Shown in pieces: positions 16,758 to 26,851 of a stretch of 64,000 bases of DNA. Source of the stretch: CADCVT01 sp036389155 (lineage in GTDB: Bacteria > Actinomycetota > Thermoleophilia > Solirubrobacterales > Solirubrobacteraceae); assembly GCA_036389155.1 (NCBI GenBank), contig DASVQN010000043.1, forward strand, positions 1-64,000, given 5' to 3'. The notes below the pieces were generated by a model. The model ran no database searches. It was not told where the DNA came from and worked only from the letters and a program-made list of their open reading frames with translations. Made by a program: the position numbers and the translations under genes. Numbering within the stretch: the stretch's first letter is position 1; the number at the start of each line of letters is the position of its first letter.

Positions 16758-19700
16758 ATGTCCCGCACGGTTGCGCTGCTCACCACCCTCGCCGCTCTCC
16801 TCCTCCTGCCCGCCGCCGCCCAGGCCGACGGCACGGTCAAGGCAGGTGTCGCCGTCCTGGACGGCACGTACCACGTCGGCAGCTCGGCCGGCCAGTACGC
16901 GACGGCGCGCGTCTCCGAGGACGGCATCGGCGAGCCGGGCGACACCGACCCGCACGCGCAGAACATCCGCAAGCAGGCGTCGTACGGCGTCCAGGCGCGC
17001 GAGTCCGTGCGCGCGCTGGTGATCCAGGGCGCCGACGGCAAGCTCGTCGCGCTGGTCAGCGACGACCACTACATCCCGCAGGACGCGCTGCTCAAGCGCA
17101 CGGCGCAGCTCGCGAGCGAGCAAACCGGCGGCGCGCTGAACGCGAGCAACATCACGATGGCGGTGACCCACAACCACTCGTCGCCGTCGTACTCGTCGCT
17201 CGACCCCGGCGTATGGACGTTCCAGGACGTCTTCGACTTCCGCTTCTTCGACTACTACGCGCGCCAGAACGCCGCCGCGCTGACGAAGGCCTACAACGAC
17301 CTGCACCGCGTGCGGGTCAGCGCGACCGCCAGCTACTTCGACAAGATCCAGCGCAACCCGCTCGGGCCGGCCCGTGCCGACGACGGCGCGCCCGCGGGGT
17401 TCAGCCACTCGTTCGCCGACCACGACCTGTCGGTCATCCGGTTCGAGAACGTCGACGACCCGAGGCGCCCGAAGCCGCTGTCGACGCTCGTCAACCTCGG
17501 CCAGCACCCCGAGTTCCTCGAGGGCGTCGGCCTGATCACCAGCGAGTTCCCGGGCGCGCTCGAGCGCCTGGTCGACCGGCGCAAGGGCGGCGTGACGATC
17601 TTCACCCAGAACGCCACCGGCAACTCGGAGATCGAGCAGGAGACCTACCACCCGGTCTCCGAGCGCGAGGCGTTCAACCACACGATGTACAACCAGATGG
17701 AGTGGGCCGCCCGCCAGCTCGCCGACGGCGTGATCGCGAACATCGAGGACATCGAGGCGCAGCGCCCCAACGCCGACGACCACGAGCACTTCGGGATGGC
17801 CTCCTACCACGACCGGTTCATCCCGTGGATGTCCTCGTTCCCGGTGGCGATCGAGAACCAGTGGTTCCCGGGCCCGGTCTCGCATCCGTACCCGGGCGTC
17901 AACAGCTGCCGCACCGATCCGGCGCTCGCCGGCAACGTGAAGGTCGGCACGGCCGCCGACTGCACCGACGTCCTCGACTTCTTCGGCCTCTCGGCCTCCC
18001 CGGTGATGGAGCTGCTGCCCGGCGCGCCGTCGGTCTCCTCCGACGACTTCGAGGCGCTCGGCATCCCGTTCCCCGAGAACGTCTCGACGCCGTCGCACGG
18101 CGCGCTCGAGGACACCTTCGGCGTGCACCTGCAGGCCATCCGCCTCGGCGACCTGCTGCTCACCGTCTGCTCGTGCGAGCAGTGGACCGACCAGGCGTAC
18201 AACATCAAGACGCGGACCGACCGGATCCCGAACAACGAGTGGCTCGGCTTCGACCCGACCAGCCCGCCGGCCGACGACAAGACCGCCGAGCAGAACAGCT
18301 GCACGAAGAACGGCGACGGCACGTACGCCGACGACGGCACCGGCACGGGCACGTGGTCGTGCACGACGAACCCGGGCGTGAAGCTGCCCGACCGCACGAT
18401 CCAGCTGATGCGCTCGCGCACGCTCAACGACGCGGCCGGATGGGACGACCCGACCTGCTTCGAGCTGGGCTGCGGCGTGCAGGCCGAGTCCGAGCCCACC
18501 GACCTGAAGAAGATCCGCGGCAACTACACGCACGACGACACGACGATCCGCGGCGGCAGGGCGCAGACGGGCGACTACGCGAACACCCACGGCTACAAGA
18601 TGGTCGTCACCATCTCGATGGCCAACGACTACAACGGCTACATCGCCACCTACCGCGACTACATGGGCCGCGACCACTACCGCAAGGCGCTCACCGGCTG
18701 GGGCCCGCACTCGAGCGACTACTTCGCAACGCGGCTGGCGCGGCTCGGCCACGCGCTGAAGGGCGACGCGGCCGCGCGGCAGGCGATCGACCAGGAGACC
18801 GACCCGGCCAAGGCCGGGCCGGGCTATCACCCCGGCGCGGTCAAGGAGGTCGCCGACCAGCAGGCCGAGGAGGCGAAGGTGCGCGCGGTCGGCGAGGCCG
18901 CCCACGCCGCCACCGAGGCGTACGGCGCGACGATCCCCGACGACGGCACCGGCTCGGCGAAGGACGTCCGCCAGCCGAAGGACATCGAGCGCTTCGATGC
19001 CGCGACGTTCACGTGGGTCGGCGGCAACAACTACACCGACAACCCCGAGGTCTGGGTCGAGCGCAAGGTCGGCAGGACGTGGCGCGTGTTCGCCGACCAG
19101 AGCGGCGAGGTGCCGACGACGGTCGCGTACCCCAACGGCGGCGACCCGACCGAGATCGCGGCCTACCGGACGGGCGGCCAGGTGTGGAAGTGGACGGCGA
19201 CGTTCGAGGCGTTCGTCTCGCGCTTCCGCCTCGTCGACCCGGCGGGCGACGCGTACCGCGCGACGCCGGCCGGCACGTACCGGTTCCGCGTGCGCGGGCT
19301 GCGCCGCCAGCGCGGGGCCGACGCGCCCTACGCGATCACGTCCCGTCCGTTCGAGGTCGCGCCGTGGGACGGCCTGACCGTCGAGGGCGCGAAGCTCGAC
19401 GCGGCGCGGCGCGTGACGTTCGGCGCCGGTCCGAGCCACACGGTCTCCGAACGGCGCATCCGCGGCACCGTCAAGCCCGACCTCGGCCAGCAGTGGTTCA
19501 AGATCGGGCCGGTCGACTTCCCGGACTTCGCCCGCGACCAGGCGGCGACCGGCGTCCGCTACTTCGACAAGGCGCGCGGCTACAGCGCCGAGAGCCTGGC
19601 GCAGAAGGCCGACGCCGAGCACTACTGCCTCGACTGCCGGTTCCGCGACTGGCTCGACGCGACCGGCGAGCTCACCGCGACCGTCACGTACTTCGACGCG

Positions 19701-19850
19701 CGCGGCAAGCGCGGCAAGCGCGAGCGGATCACATCCAGTGACGGGACCTTCCGGACGGAGCGGTCGCTGCGCCGCGGGGGGCACGCCCAGATCGTGCTCG
19801 AGGACCGCTGGGGGAACACGACCGCGAAGCCCGCGATCGTCGGCGGGTAG
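16758..19850 (+). CDS. Secreted neutral/alkaline ceramidase-like hydrolase
   Basis: About 1030 residues with a signal peptide (MSRTVALLTTLAALLL to AQADG). The N-terminal half resembles neutral/alkaline ceramidases: KAGVAVLDGTYHVGSSAG matches the usual G.g..DiTp start, VTHNHSSPSYSS the zinc-binding H.H segment, NLGQHPEFLEG a second metal histidine region, and FTQNATGNSE the N..GD. segment. Ceramidases hydrolyse the amide of ceramide with a zinc ion. The protein is longer than typical bacterial members (about 650-700), with an extra C-terminal beta-rich region. The substrate in a bacterium without known sphingolipids is unclear. The start could also be GTG 16749; no ribosome site is visible. 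Confidence 0.7.
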   Translation: MSRTVALLTTLAALLLLPAAAQADGTVKAGVAVLDGTYHVGSSAGQYATARVSEDGIGEPGDTDPHAQNIRKQASYGVQARESVRALVIQGADGKLVALVSDDHYIPQDALLKRTAQLASEQTGGALNASNITMAVTHNHSSPSYSSLDPGVWTFQDVFDFRFFDYYARQNAAALTKAYNDLHRVRVSATASYFDKIQRNPLGPARADDGAPAGFSHSFADHDLSVIRFENVDDPRRPKPLSTLVNLGQHPEFLEGVGLITSEFPGALERLVDRRKGGVTIFTQNATGNSEIEQETYHPVSEREAFNHTMYNQMEWAARQLADGVIANIEDIEAQRPNADDHEHFGMASYHDRFIPWMSSFPVAIENQWFPGPVSHPYPGVNSCRTDPALAGNVKVGTAADCTDVLDFFGLSASPVMELLPGAPSVSSDDFEALGIPFPENVSTPSHGALEDTFGVHLQAIRLGDLLLTVCSCEQWTDQAYNIKTRTDRIPNNEWLGFDPTSPPADDKTAEQNSCTKNGDGTYADDGTGTGTWSCTTNPGVKLPDRTIQLMRSRTLNDAAGWDDPTCFELGCGVQAESEPTDLKKIRGNYTHDDTTIRGGRAQTGDYANTHGYKMVVTISMANDYNGYIATYRDYMGRDHYRKALTGWGPHSSDYFATRLARLGHALKGDAAARQAIDQETDPAKAGPGYHPGAVKEVADQQAEEAKVRAVGEAAHAATEAYGATIPDDGTGSAKDVRQPKDIERFDAATFTWVGGNNYTDNPEVWVERKVGRTWRVFADQSGEVPTTVAYPNGGDPTEIAAYRTGGQVWKWTATFEAFVSRFRLVDPAGDAYRATPAGTYRFRVRGLRRQRGADAPYAITSRPFEVAPWDGLTVEGAKLDAARRVTFGAGPSHTVSERRIRGTVKPDLGQQWFKIGPVDFPDFARDQAATGVRYFDKARGYSAESLAQKADAEHYCLDCRFRDWLDATGELTATVTYFDARGKRGKRERITSSDGTFRTERSLRRGGHAQIVLEDRWGNTTAKPAIVGG

Positions 19851-19856
19851 CCGGGC

Positions 19857-21647
19857 TCAGCGGTACGGCGTCGCCTGGAGCGCGAAGAGCCGGGCGTACC
19901 GCTCGCCGCGCGCCATCAGCTCGTCGTGGGTGCCCGACTCGACGATCGCGCCCGCGTGCATCACGTGGATGCGGTCGGCCTCGCGGACCGTCGAGAACCG
20001 GTGCGAGATGAGCAGGACGCTGCGGCCGCGCAGCAGCTCCCTGATCCCGGCGAAGAGGTCGTGCTCGGCCTGGGCGTCGAGCGCGGCGGTCGGCTCGTCG
20101 AGCACGACGAAGGGCGCGTCGCGGAACAGCGCGCGCGCCAGCGCCACCCGCTGCCACTGGCCGAGCGACAGGTCGGTCCCGCCCGCGAACGCGGGACCGA
20201 GGACGGTGTCGTAGCCGTCCGGCAGCCGGTCGAGGTCCGCGTGCGCGCCCGCCGCGCGCGCGGCCTCCCGGATCCCGTCGTCGTCGGGAAGCCGGCCGGG
20301 GTGGCCGAGCCCGATGTTCTCCGCCGCCGGCAGCGCGTAGCGGACGAAGTCCTGGAAGATCACCGCCACCGCCCGTCCGAGCTCAGCGCGCGCCGGGTCC
20401 GTCGTGTCGACGCCGTTCCACGTCACGCGGCCGCGCTCGGGCGCGTAGAGCCCCGCCAGCAGCTTGGCCAGCGTCGTCTTGCCCGACCCGTTCTCGCCGA
20501 CGAGCGCGACGACCTCGCCGGGCTCGATCGCCAGGGAGACGTCGCGCAGCGCGTGGCCGCGCGCCCCGGCGTACGAGAACCACACGCCGTCGGCGCGGAC
20601 CGCCAGCGCGGCCGGAGGCGCCGGGCCCGGCGGCCGCTCGGCGCGCGCCGGGCGCTCCTCCCGCTCGACCAGCGCCAGGTAGTCGTCCATGAACAGCGCC
20701 GACTCCGACAGCCCGCCGCTGCTGGCCGACGCGAGCGTGACCCGCTGGCCGAGCATCACGATGGCGAGCGCCGTGACCGCGGTGGTGCCGAGGTCGATCT
20801 CGTCCGAGAGGCTGAGCGCGATCAGCGCGATCAGCGACCCGCTGATGATGGCCGCGGCAAGGACGTCCGCGAGGACGCTGTAGGCGAGCTGGCGCCGCGT
20901 GACCGCGCGCAGGCCGTCGATCCGCTCGTCCCACAGGCGGTCGCGCCGGGCGTCGAGGAAGCCCGCGACGTCGAACGCGCGCACCTCCTTGGCCGCGTCG
21001 CGGTCGGCGAGCAGCCCGCTCAGGTAGACGCGCTCGCGGTCGCGCGGCGTCAGCTTGTACGCGAAGCGATAGAGCGCGGTGGCGCGCCGGCGCGCGGCGA
21101 ACCACGTCGGCACGCCGACGAGCAGGACCGCGGGCGCGAACAGCGGCTCGAGCGCCGCGAGGCCGACCAGCGCGCCGAGCGCCCCCGCGAGCGCGCGCAG
21201 CAGGTTCGCGAGGTTGGTGACCACCGCGGGCAGCCTCCGGACCGCGCCCAGCGCGCGTTCGATCGCGTCGTGGAAGCCGGGCTCGTCGTACGCCGCCAGG
21301 TCGACCCCGGTGGCGACCGCGAGCACGTGGTCCTCGCCCCGGCGCGTGCAGAGCTCGGCGAGCAGCCGCTGCGCCTGCACCTGCACGGCGTTCGCGATCC
21401 CCAGCGCCGCGGTGAGGAACGCGAGGGCGAGGACCTCCGGCAGCAACGAGCCCACCGAGGCCCCGCTGTCGTCGGCGTCGACGATCCCGGTCGCGACCTC
21501 GCGCGCGACGAGCAGGCTGGCGATGACGAGCCCGACGGTCGCGACCTGCATGACGGCCAGCAGCGTCATCTCGCGGCGCCCCGCTTCCCACGCGATCCGC
21601 ACGCTCGCCCGGACGAGCCGCGGCAGGGAGGGGTTCTTGCGGCGCAT
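19857..21647 (-). CDS. ABC transporter, fused membrane and ATPase domains
   Basis: 596 residues. The N-terminal half has five or six membrane helices of an exporter-type TMD (about 30-300). The C-terminal half is the ATPase: Walker A VGENGSGKTTL (about 384), Q-loop VIFQDFVRY, signature DLSLGQWQR, Walker B FVVLDEPTAALD and switch His LLISHRFSTV. It must dimerise to work and probably exports a lipid, peptide or small molecule. No partner subunit or substrate gene adjoins it. TATCCT lies 11 nt before the ATG at 21647. It converges on the ceramidase-like gene with a 6-bp gap. Confidence 0.93.
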   Translation of the reverse strand: MRRKNPSLPRLVRASVRIAWEAGRREMTLLAVMQVATVGLVIASLLVAREVATGIVDADDSGASVGSLLPEVLALAFLTAALGIANAVQVQAQRLLAELCTRRGEDHVLAVATGVDLAAYDEPGFHDAIERALGAVRRLPAVVTNLANLLRALAGALGALVGLAALEPLFAPAVLLVGVPTWFAARRRATALYRFAYKLTPRDRERVYLSGLLADRDAAKEVRAFDVAGFLDARRDRLWDERIDGLRAVTRRQLAYSVLADVLAAAIISGSLIALIALSLSDEIDLGTTAVTALAIVMLGQRVTLASASSGGLSESALFMDDYLALVEREERPARAERPPGPAPPAALAVRADGVWFSYAGARGHALRDVSLAIEPGEVVALVGENGSGKTTLAKLLAGLYAPERGRVTWNGVDTTDPARAELGRAVAVIFQDFVRYALPAAENIGLGHPGRLPDDDGIREAARAAGAHADLDRLPDGYDTVLGPAFAGGTDLSLGQWQRVALARALFRDAPFVVLDEPTAALDAQAEHDLFAGIRELLRGRSVLLISHRFSTVREADRIHVMHAGAIVESGTHDELMARGERYARLFALQATPYR

Positions 21648-21694
21648 GCTGGGCCGCGAGGATAGTTCCGCGCGCGTCGACTACAGGTGTTGCG

Positions 21695-24600
21695 TCACCG
21701 CCGCGGCTTCAGCGTCGCCGCGCGCGGCGGGCCGCGCCGCCCCGCCGCGTCGAGCGCACGCACCACGACGCGCACGCCGTCGGCCGGATCGAGGGCCGGC
21801 AGCGTGAACGACGGCTTCGACGTCGTCGCGGTCGCCGGGGCCGCGCGGCCGAGGCGGAAGGTCACGACGTAGCCGTCGGCTCCGCGCGCTCGCGACCACG
21901 TGATCTTCGCCCCGCGGGCCGTCCGGCGCACGCTGACGCGGCCGACGCGCGGCGCCCTCGGCTGCGGGGCGCGGTAGCGCGCGACGTTCAGGGTCGTGCG
22001 CGGTGCGCCGTCCTGCTCGACGACGGCGAGGATCGTGCGGGCGCCCGCCGCGCCGTCGGCAGGGCGGAAGCGCAGGCGGCCGTGGGCAGCGCGGGCGCTG
22101 CCGAGGGTGGCGTGCAGCTCGCGGCCGCTCTCGACGAAGCGCACGTTCTGGCCCGGCGCGCGCGCGACGTCGTACGTCAGCGTGCGCGTGGCACCGCGGC
22201 CCGAGACGCGCGCGCGGATCGCCGGCCGGGGAAGCGCCTGCGCCGCCTCGACGCGGGTCACGGGCGCCGACCCCGCTCGCGGCTGGATCGTCCAGCTGCC
22301 GCGCTCCGGCCGGCCCACGACCACGTACGTCACCTGCTCGTCGGGCGACGGGATCGCGAGCGCGGTCGACCGGTCGAGCGTGAGCGCACCGGGGGCGGGC
22401 GTGACGACGCGGCCGCCGGGGCCGGCGAGCGTCACGTCGGGGGCGCCGCCGTCGCCGTGGATCGCGAGCACCGCGGCGTCGGCGCCGCCCGGCAGGGTCA
22501 CCGCCGGCGGGCCGGCCTGCGCCGCCCGCGCGGCCGGGGGCGCGACGCGGAAGGGGCCGATGTCGCAGCCGGCGACGACGACGTTCCACCCGAGGCCGTG
22601 CTTGCGCGACACGCCGACCCTCACGGTCGCGTCCACGCCGGGCAGGCGGACCCGGAGGCCGGCGCACGCGGCGGTCCCGAGCGTGGAGATGATGCCGTCG
22701 GCCTTCGCCGACACGCCCGGCATCGTGAGCGTGCCCGTGCCGACCATCTGCGCCTGACCGCCGCGCAGGGCGGCCACGCCGTCGGACCAGCCGTCGAGCG
22801 TGCCGACGAACTGGCGCCTCGGGTCCGGGCCCACCGTGACCGTCCCGCCGAACGTCGCGCCCCCCGGCGCCGCGAGGTGCCAGGTCAGGTGCCCGTTCGT
22901 CAGCCGGGCGAGCTCCTCGACCGTCCCGGACGCCGCGGCGACCTCGAGCAGGAGTCCGCCGGTCGCGCTGGCGGTGATCTGCGCCGCGCCGGCCAGCGCG
23001 ACGAAGACCGACCCTTGGGGGTGCAGGATCGTGGAGTCGATCGTCCCCGTCAGCACCAGCTCATGGCCGAGGTCGCGGAACGCGAGGTCGAGCGTGTCGA
23101 GCGTCACGGTCCCGGCCTTCAGGCCGCGGACGTGCACGCCGCCCTCGATCTGCGTGGCGCTGATCCGGATCTCCGTGTTCGCCGCGCCGATCAGCCCCAG
23201 CGCGCCGAGGTCGAGCTTCGCGGTTCCGACGAGCGTGCCACCCTCCAGGTGCAGGTCGAGCCCCTGCATGCGGAAGCCGCGGATCACTGCAGCGACCGCC
23301 CTGAGCTTCGACTCGCCCGCCGCGCCCACGAGGCTCCGCAGCGCGCCGGACACCCGCAGCTCGACGTTGACCACCGCGTTGCTCGCCGCGTCACCGAGCT
23401 TCGCGACCCCGCGGAGGATCACGTCGCCCGCGGCATGCGCCGTGTCGCGCAGGACCTCCATGCTCTCGGCGGCGAACAGGATCGCGCCCTTCGTCGCGTC
23501 CCGGATGCCGGCGACGATCTCCGCCTTCTTCGTCGCGGCGCAGTCGTAGACCCGCGCGCCGGTCTCCTTGAGCTTGCCGAGGAAGGCGCGGACCCCGTCC
23601 GGCAGCCGCGTGGAGGCCTCGACGTCCGCGCCGTTCTTCGTCGTGATCTCGCCGCTCTGCCGGTCGACGACGAGCTTGTCACCGGAGCCGGCGGTCAGGA
23701 TGAGGCCGTCGACCTCGAGCCGCGGCGCCGTCAGCCGGTTGCCGTCCGGGGCGAAGCAGCCGCGCACGACCGACGCCTTGACCGTGATCGTCTCCTCGTC
23801 GACGCAGAGGCCGGGGATCGTGAGGGCCGGCGTGGGGACCTGCTTGGTCGGGAAGCGGCCGGCTCCGCCGGTGTCGGTGGGGGGCGGCGTCGTCGGCTCC
23901 GGGCCGCGGTCGCCGGTCGCCGAGCCCGTCCCGGTCTGCGTGCCGGTCTGCTGTTCCTCCTGTCCCCCGCCCGAGCCCTGCCCGGTCGCCGTCAGGCGCG
24001 CGGCCGTCGCCGTGTAGGAGAGCGCGTACGCCGGCGCGACGCCCTCGGCCGAGCCGAACGTCCCGCTCACGCCGCTGCTCGTGAGGACGTCGTACGGGCC
24101 GGCGGGCGTCACGCCCGCGGCGGTGCGGACGGCGAGCGTGCCGGCGATCGTCGCTGCGCCGCTGACCGCGAGGCGGTCCGCGCCCGAGGCGGTCACCTCG
24201 ACGTCGAGCCGGCCCCCGCTCTGCTGCGTGTAGCCGCCATCGACGGCGAGCGTGCCGTCGGGCGAGACGGTGCCCGCGTTGGTCACGGCGGCCTGGAGCG
24301 TCCCGCCGCCGCGCAGCGTCCCGCTGTTGGTCAGCGTCGGGCTGCCGCCGACGCGCGCGAGCGTCTGCGCCGCCGTGTCGAACGTGCCCTGGTTGGCGAT
24401 CGCGGCGTCGCCCGCGAGCAGCTTCTGCCCACCGGCCGCGAGCGCGGTCGTGACGCCGGACCCGAGCGTGAGCGCGCCCGCGAGCGTGCCCCCGCGGAGG
24501 TCGAACGTGCCGGTCCCGTCGAGCCTGCCTCCGCCGCCCTGGACGGTGCCGGAGTCGACCCGCAGCGCCGCGCCGGACGCCAGCGTGAACGCACCGCCGG

Positions 24601-25402
24601 GGTAGAACGTCGGGTCGGGCGGCTGGAAGGACCCGCCCGTGCCGTGCACGTGCATCACGCCGGGGCCGCTGAGCGTGGTCGGCGACGCCCCGGTGGTGAC
24701 GTCCTCGAGGTCGATCTCCGAGCCGAGGTCGAGCGTCGTCGTACCGGCGCTGTCGCCGAAGGCGCCGCGGTGCACCGCGAGGCGCCCCGGCCCGCGGACG
24801 GCGTCGTTCGTGAGCGCCAACGTGCCCTCGACGGGGAACGCACCGGTCCCGCCGCCCTCGACGTCCAGCCCCGGCCCGACGACCGTCGTCGCGCCCTTGA
24901 GCGCGAGCATGCCGTTGCTGCGAATGTCGAGCTGGTTCGTGCCGCCCGTGAACGTCGAGCCGCCGGCGAGCAGCATCGTCGACGAGGGCTCGAAGAACGT
25001 CTGCCCGCCGCCCTGGAAGGTCGCGTGCCCCGCGACCGTCAGCCCGTAGCCGACGCCGTTCGACGGCTTCGCCGGGTCGGTCGTCCACGTGAGCGTGGTG
25101 TCGACGAACAGGTCGCCGCCGTGCAGCCGCACGCCAGGCCCGACGACGAGGCTGTGGATGTGGAACGTCCCCGTCGGGACGTTCGCGAGGTCGAGCGGGT
25201 CGGCGCCGCCCGGGTCGATCGTGACGTCGGAGCAGGTCCCGGGCACGCCGGGCGTCCAGTTCCCCGCGTCCGTCCACGACTTCGCGCCCGCGCCCCCGGT
25301 CCACGTCGTCGCCGTCGTGCTCGTGCATGCGGCCTGTGCCGGCCCCGCGACCCCCGCGAACGCCGCCGCGGCCACCAGTGCGACCTTCCTCCAACCCGAC
25401 AT
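21695..25402 (-). CDS. Very large secreted beta-helix / FN3 protein
   Basis: About 1235 residues. Start MSGWRKVALVAAAAF has GAGGAG 5 nt upstream and a signal peptide ending AQA. The N-terminal 450 residues resemble passenger-like beta-helix repeats: WTDAGNWTPGVPG, LTVAGHATFQGGG, LANQGTF-type and TLTNSGTLRGGGTL units. A Gly/Gln/Thr-rich linker (about 480-525) leads to a second beta-rich half, and the last 90 residues form a fibronectin type III domain (GAKITWSRARGADGYVVTF). Cysteines are few and paired. It is probably a wall-attached or secreted adhesin-like protein. No LPXTG motif or enzyme motif is seen. Confidence 0.8.
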   Translation of the reverse strand: MSGWRKVALVAAAAFAGVAGPAQAACTSTTATTWTGGAGAKSWTDAGNWTPGVPGTCSDVTIDPGGADPLDLANVPTGTFHIHSLVVGPGVRLHGGDLFVDTTLTWTTDPAKPSNGVGYGLTVAGHATFQGGGQTFFEPSSTMLLAGGSTFTGGTNQLDIRSNGMLALKGATTVVGPGLDVEGGGTGAFPVEGTLALTNDAVRGPGRLAVHRGAFGDSAGTTTLDLGSEIDLEDVTTGASPTTLSGPGVMHVHGTGGSFQPPDPTFYPGGAFTLASGAALRVDSGTVQGGGGRLDGTGTFDLRGGTLAGALTLGSGVTTALAAGGQKLLAGDAAIANQGTFDTAAQTLARVGGSPTLTNSGTLRGGGTLQAAVTNAGTVSPDGTLAVDGGYTQQSGGRLDVEVTASGADRLAVSGAATIAGTLAVRTAAGVTPAGPYDVLTSSGVSGTFGSAEGVAPAYALSYTATAARLTATGQGSGGGQEEQQTGTQTGTGSATGDRGPEPTTPPPTDTGGAGRFPTKQVPTPALTIPGLCVDEETITVKASVVRGCFAPDGNRLTAPRLEVDGLILTAGSGDKLVVDRQSGEITTKNGADVEASTRLPDGVRAFLGKLKETGARVYDCAATKKAEIVAGIRDATKGAILFAAESMEVLRDTAHAAGDVILRGVAKLGDAASNAVVNVELRVSGALRSLVGAAGESKLRAVAAVIRGFRMQGLDLHLEGGTLVGTAKLDLGALGLIGAANTEIRISATQIEGGVHVRGLKAGTVTLDTLDLAFRDLGHELVLTGTIDSTILHPQGSVFVALAGAAQITASATGGLLLEVAAASGTVEELARLTNGHLTWHLAAPGGATFGGTVTVGPDPRRQFVGTLDGWSDGVAALRGGQAQMVGTGTLTMPGVSAKADGIISTLGTAACAGLRVRLPGVDATVRVGVSRKHGLGWNVVVAGCDIGPFRVAPPAARAAQAGPPAVTLPGGADAAVLAIHGDGGAPDVTLAGPGGRVVTPAPGALTLDRSTALAIPSPDEQVTYVVVGRPERGSWTIQPRAGSAPVTRVEAAQALPRPAIRARVSGRGATRTLTYDVARAPGQNVRFVESGRELHATLGSARAAHGRLRFRPADGAAGARTILAVVEQDGAPRTTLNVARYRAPQPRAPRVGRVSVRRTARGAKITWSRARGADGYVVTFRLGRAAPATATTSKPSFTLPALDPADGVRVVVRALDAAGRRGPPRAATLKPRR

Positions 25403-25465
25403 CCCTGCTCCTCGCAATCCGACGCCCCTCGACGACGCGATTGGTACCGCACCGGTGAGTGCGAG

Positions 25466-26464
25466 TCATTGCAGTTCCGTTGCAGCTGCGGCTACAGCGC
25501 GTCGCGCCGCGCGGAAGCCGAGCACAAGCGCTGCGGCCATCACCGCCATCGACGCCCAGTGGATCGCGCCGACCCGGTACAGGGCGCGAGGCCCGGGCTC
25601 GCCGGAGACCAGCCAGCTTCCGGTACCGGCCAGGAACACCGCCATGGCGAGCACCGTGGCCATGCCGATCCACGACTCGTAGCGCAGGACGCGCGTCGAC
25701 AGGGGCAGGCGCCTCAGGGTCTTGGCAGTCCCGACCAGGGCGGCGAGAAGGGCGACTGGGCTCACGACCATCCAGACGATCTCGGCCGCGGGGAACGACC
25801 CGAGCGCTCCGGGGTGCGCCCAGTACGACGTCACCCAGAGCGTGGCGGCCCAGGCGAAACGGGCGACCGAGTCGGGAACGACCTCGCGCCCGTCCCAGGG
25901 ATGTCCGCCGGTCCCGGGCCAGCCGTGCCCGAAGTGCAGGCTGCCCGCGATCAGGACGGCGAGGCCGAGTGCGACGGTCGCCGCCGGAAGCACAAGGCCG
26001 CGGGCCCGGCCCGAGGCAAAGGACCGGCCGAGGGCCCACACGACAGGAACCGCAGCGAGGACGGCGAGCACGCTGAACGAGACGACCGCGCCCCACATGA
26101 GGGTCATGGCGGTCGTGGTCGCGGGCGCGTCGGGCGCCGACCACTGCCAGTCGATCGCCAGCTGCGACCAGATCGATACGCCGACGGCGACGAAGGCGCT
26201 CAGCGCAAGGCCGAGTACCGCGAGGCCGGCGCGGAGCTGCTGCTGCGCGTCCAGGGCGTCTCCGGTGAGGCCTGCGCCCGTGAGCCTCGCGAGCAGCCCG
26301 TTGCGGACGACGTCGGCCGCGCGTGACGGGGACCGCGGCCGCTCCGTGATGTCGTCGATCAGCAGCTGCGTGAACTCCTCGCCGTACCGGTCACGCCACG
26401 AGCGCGGGTAGCAACGGAGAAGGCGTTGCGCGCGCTTGGCGACCTTGCCGTTCGAGTCGATCAT
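25466..26464 (-). CDS. Polytopic membrane protein with LRCYPRSWRxRYGEE N-terminal motif
   Basis: 332 residues. The cytoplasmic N-terminus LLRCYPRSWRDRYGEEFTQLLIDDI matches a conserved prefix found in actinobacterial membrane proteins encoded next to PadR regulators. It is followed by about seven or eight hydrophobic helices. Its ATG overlaps the padR stop (ATGA), so it is translated with the repressor. By analogy such proteins are targets or partners of PadR-controlled envelope responses; the function is not known. It ends about 60 bp before the promoter region of the large secreted protein, in the same orientation. Confidence 0.85.
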   Translation of the reverse strand: MIDSNGKVAKRAQRLLRCYPRSWRDRYGEEFTQLLIDDITERPRSPSRAADVVRNGLLARLTGAGLTGDALDAQQQLRAGLAVLGLALSAFVAVGVSIWSQLAIDWQWSAPDAPATTTAMTLMWGAVVSFSVLAVLAAVPVVWALGRSFASGRARGLVLPAATVALGLAVLIAGSLHFGHGWPGTGGHPWDGREVVPDSVARFAWAATLWVTSYWAHPGALGSFPAAEIVWMVVSPVALLAALVGTAKTLRRLPLSTRVLRYESWIGMATVLAMAVFLAGTGSWLVSGEPGPRALYRVGAIHWASMAVMAAALVLGFRAARRAVAAAATELQ

Positions 26465-26820
26465 CCGATGCTCGGATTCGATCCCAGGCGACGGAGTCCC
26501 ACGTTGGCGATCCGTCGCTGGGCGTCGAGATGGACCTGGAGGGCGAGCGCACCGTCGGCCGTCAGCTTGTAGGGGCGCCGGCGATTCTCGCTCTCGAGCG
26601 GCTCGATGAACCCCTGGCGCTCGAGCCGTGCGAGCGCTTCGTACATCGTGCCGGGGGCGACGCGGACGTCGGCGAAGTCTTCGATGTCCTTCGTCAGTGC
26701 GTAGCCGTGCTTCGGTCCTTCGGCGAGGCTCGACAGGATGAGCGTCGCCGGTCCGGCGTACCGGCCGAAGGTCGCGAGGGTCTCCGACTGGTCGCGCTGG
26801 GGCTTCGTGGAGCGCGGCAT
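26461..26820 (-). CDS. PadR-family transcriptional repressor
   Basis: About 119 residues. The winged helix is typical of PadR: LILSSLAEGPKHGYALTKDIE, then VAPGTMYEALARLERQGFIEPLESENRRRPYKLT (the GTLY-like motif is GTMY), and a short C-terminal dimerisation helix. I chose ATG 26820, where TATGAT lies 7 nt upstream and overlaps a palindrome (26831-26851); this layout predicts autorepression. The same palindrome occurs at the promoter of the small gene at 28071, so PadR probably controls the whole 28071-25466 cluster. Confidence 0.92.
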   Translation of the reverse strand: MPRSTKPQRDQSETLATFGRYAGPATLILSSLAEGPKHGYALTKDIEDFADVRVAPGTMYEALARLERQGFIEPLESENRRRPYKLTADGALALQVHLDAQRRIANVGLRRLGSNPSIG

Positions 26821-26827
26821 GGACCGG

Positions 26828-26851
26828 ATCATATATCGGATGCCGATCTAT
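26828..26851 (-). promoter_or_regulatory. padR -10 box and overlapping palindromic operator
   Basis: TATGAT (26828-26833, minus strand) overlaps an inverted repeat with arms ATATATCGG (26831-26839) and CCGATCTAT (26843-26851): 9-bp arms, one mismatch, 3-bp centre. It sits at the very 3' end of the upstream gene. Probable PadR autoregulatory site. Confidence 0.65.

Noticed and set aside
13509..19784. 2091-residue minus-strand open frame
   Set aside because: Low-complexity Arg/Val/Ala shadow opposite three well-supported plus-strand genes; no start, domain or motif.
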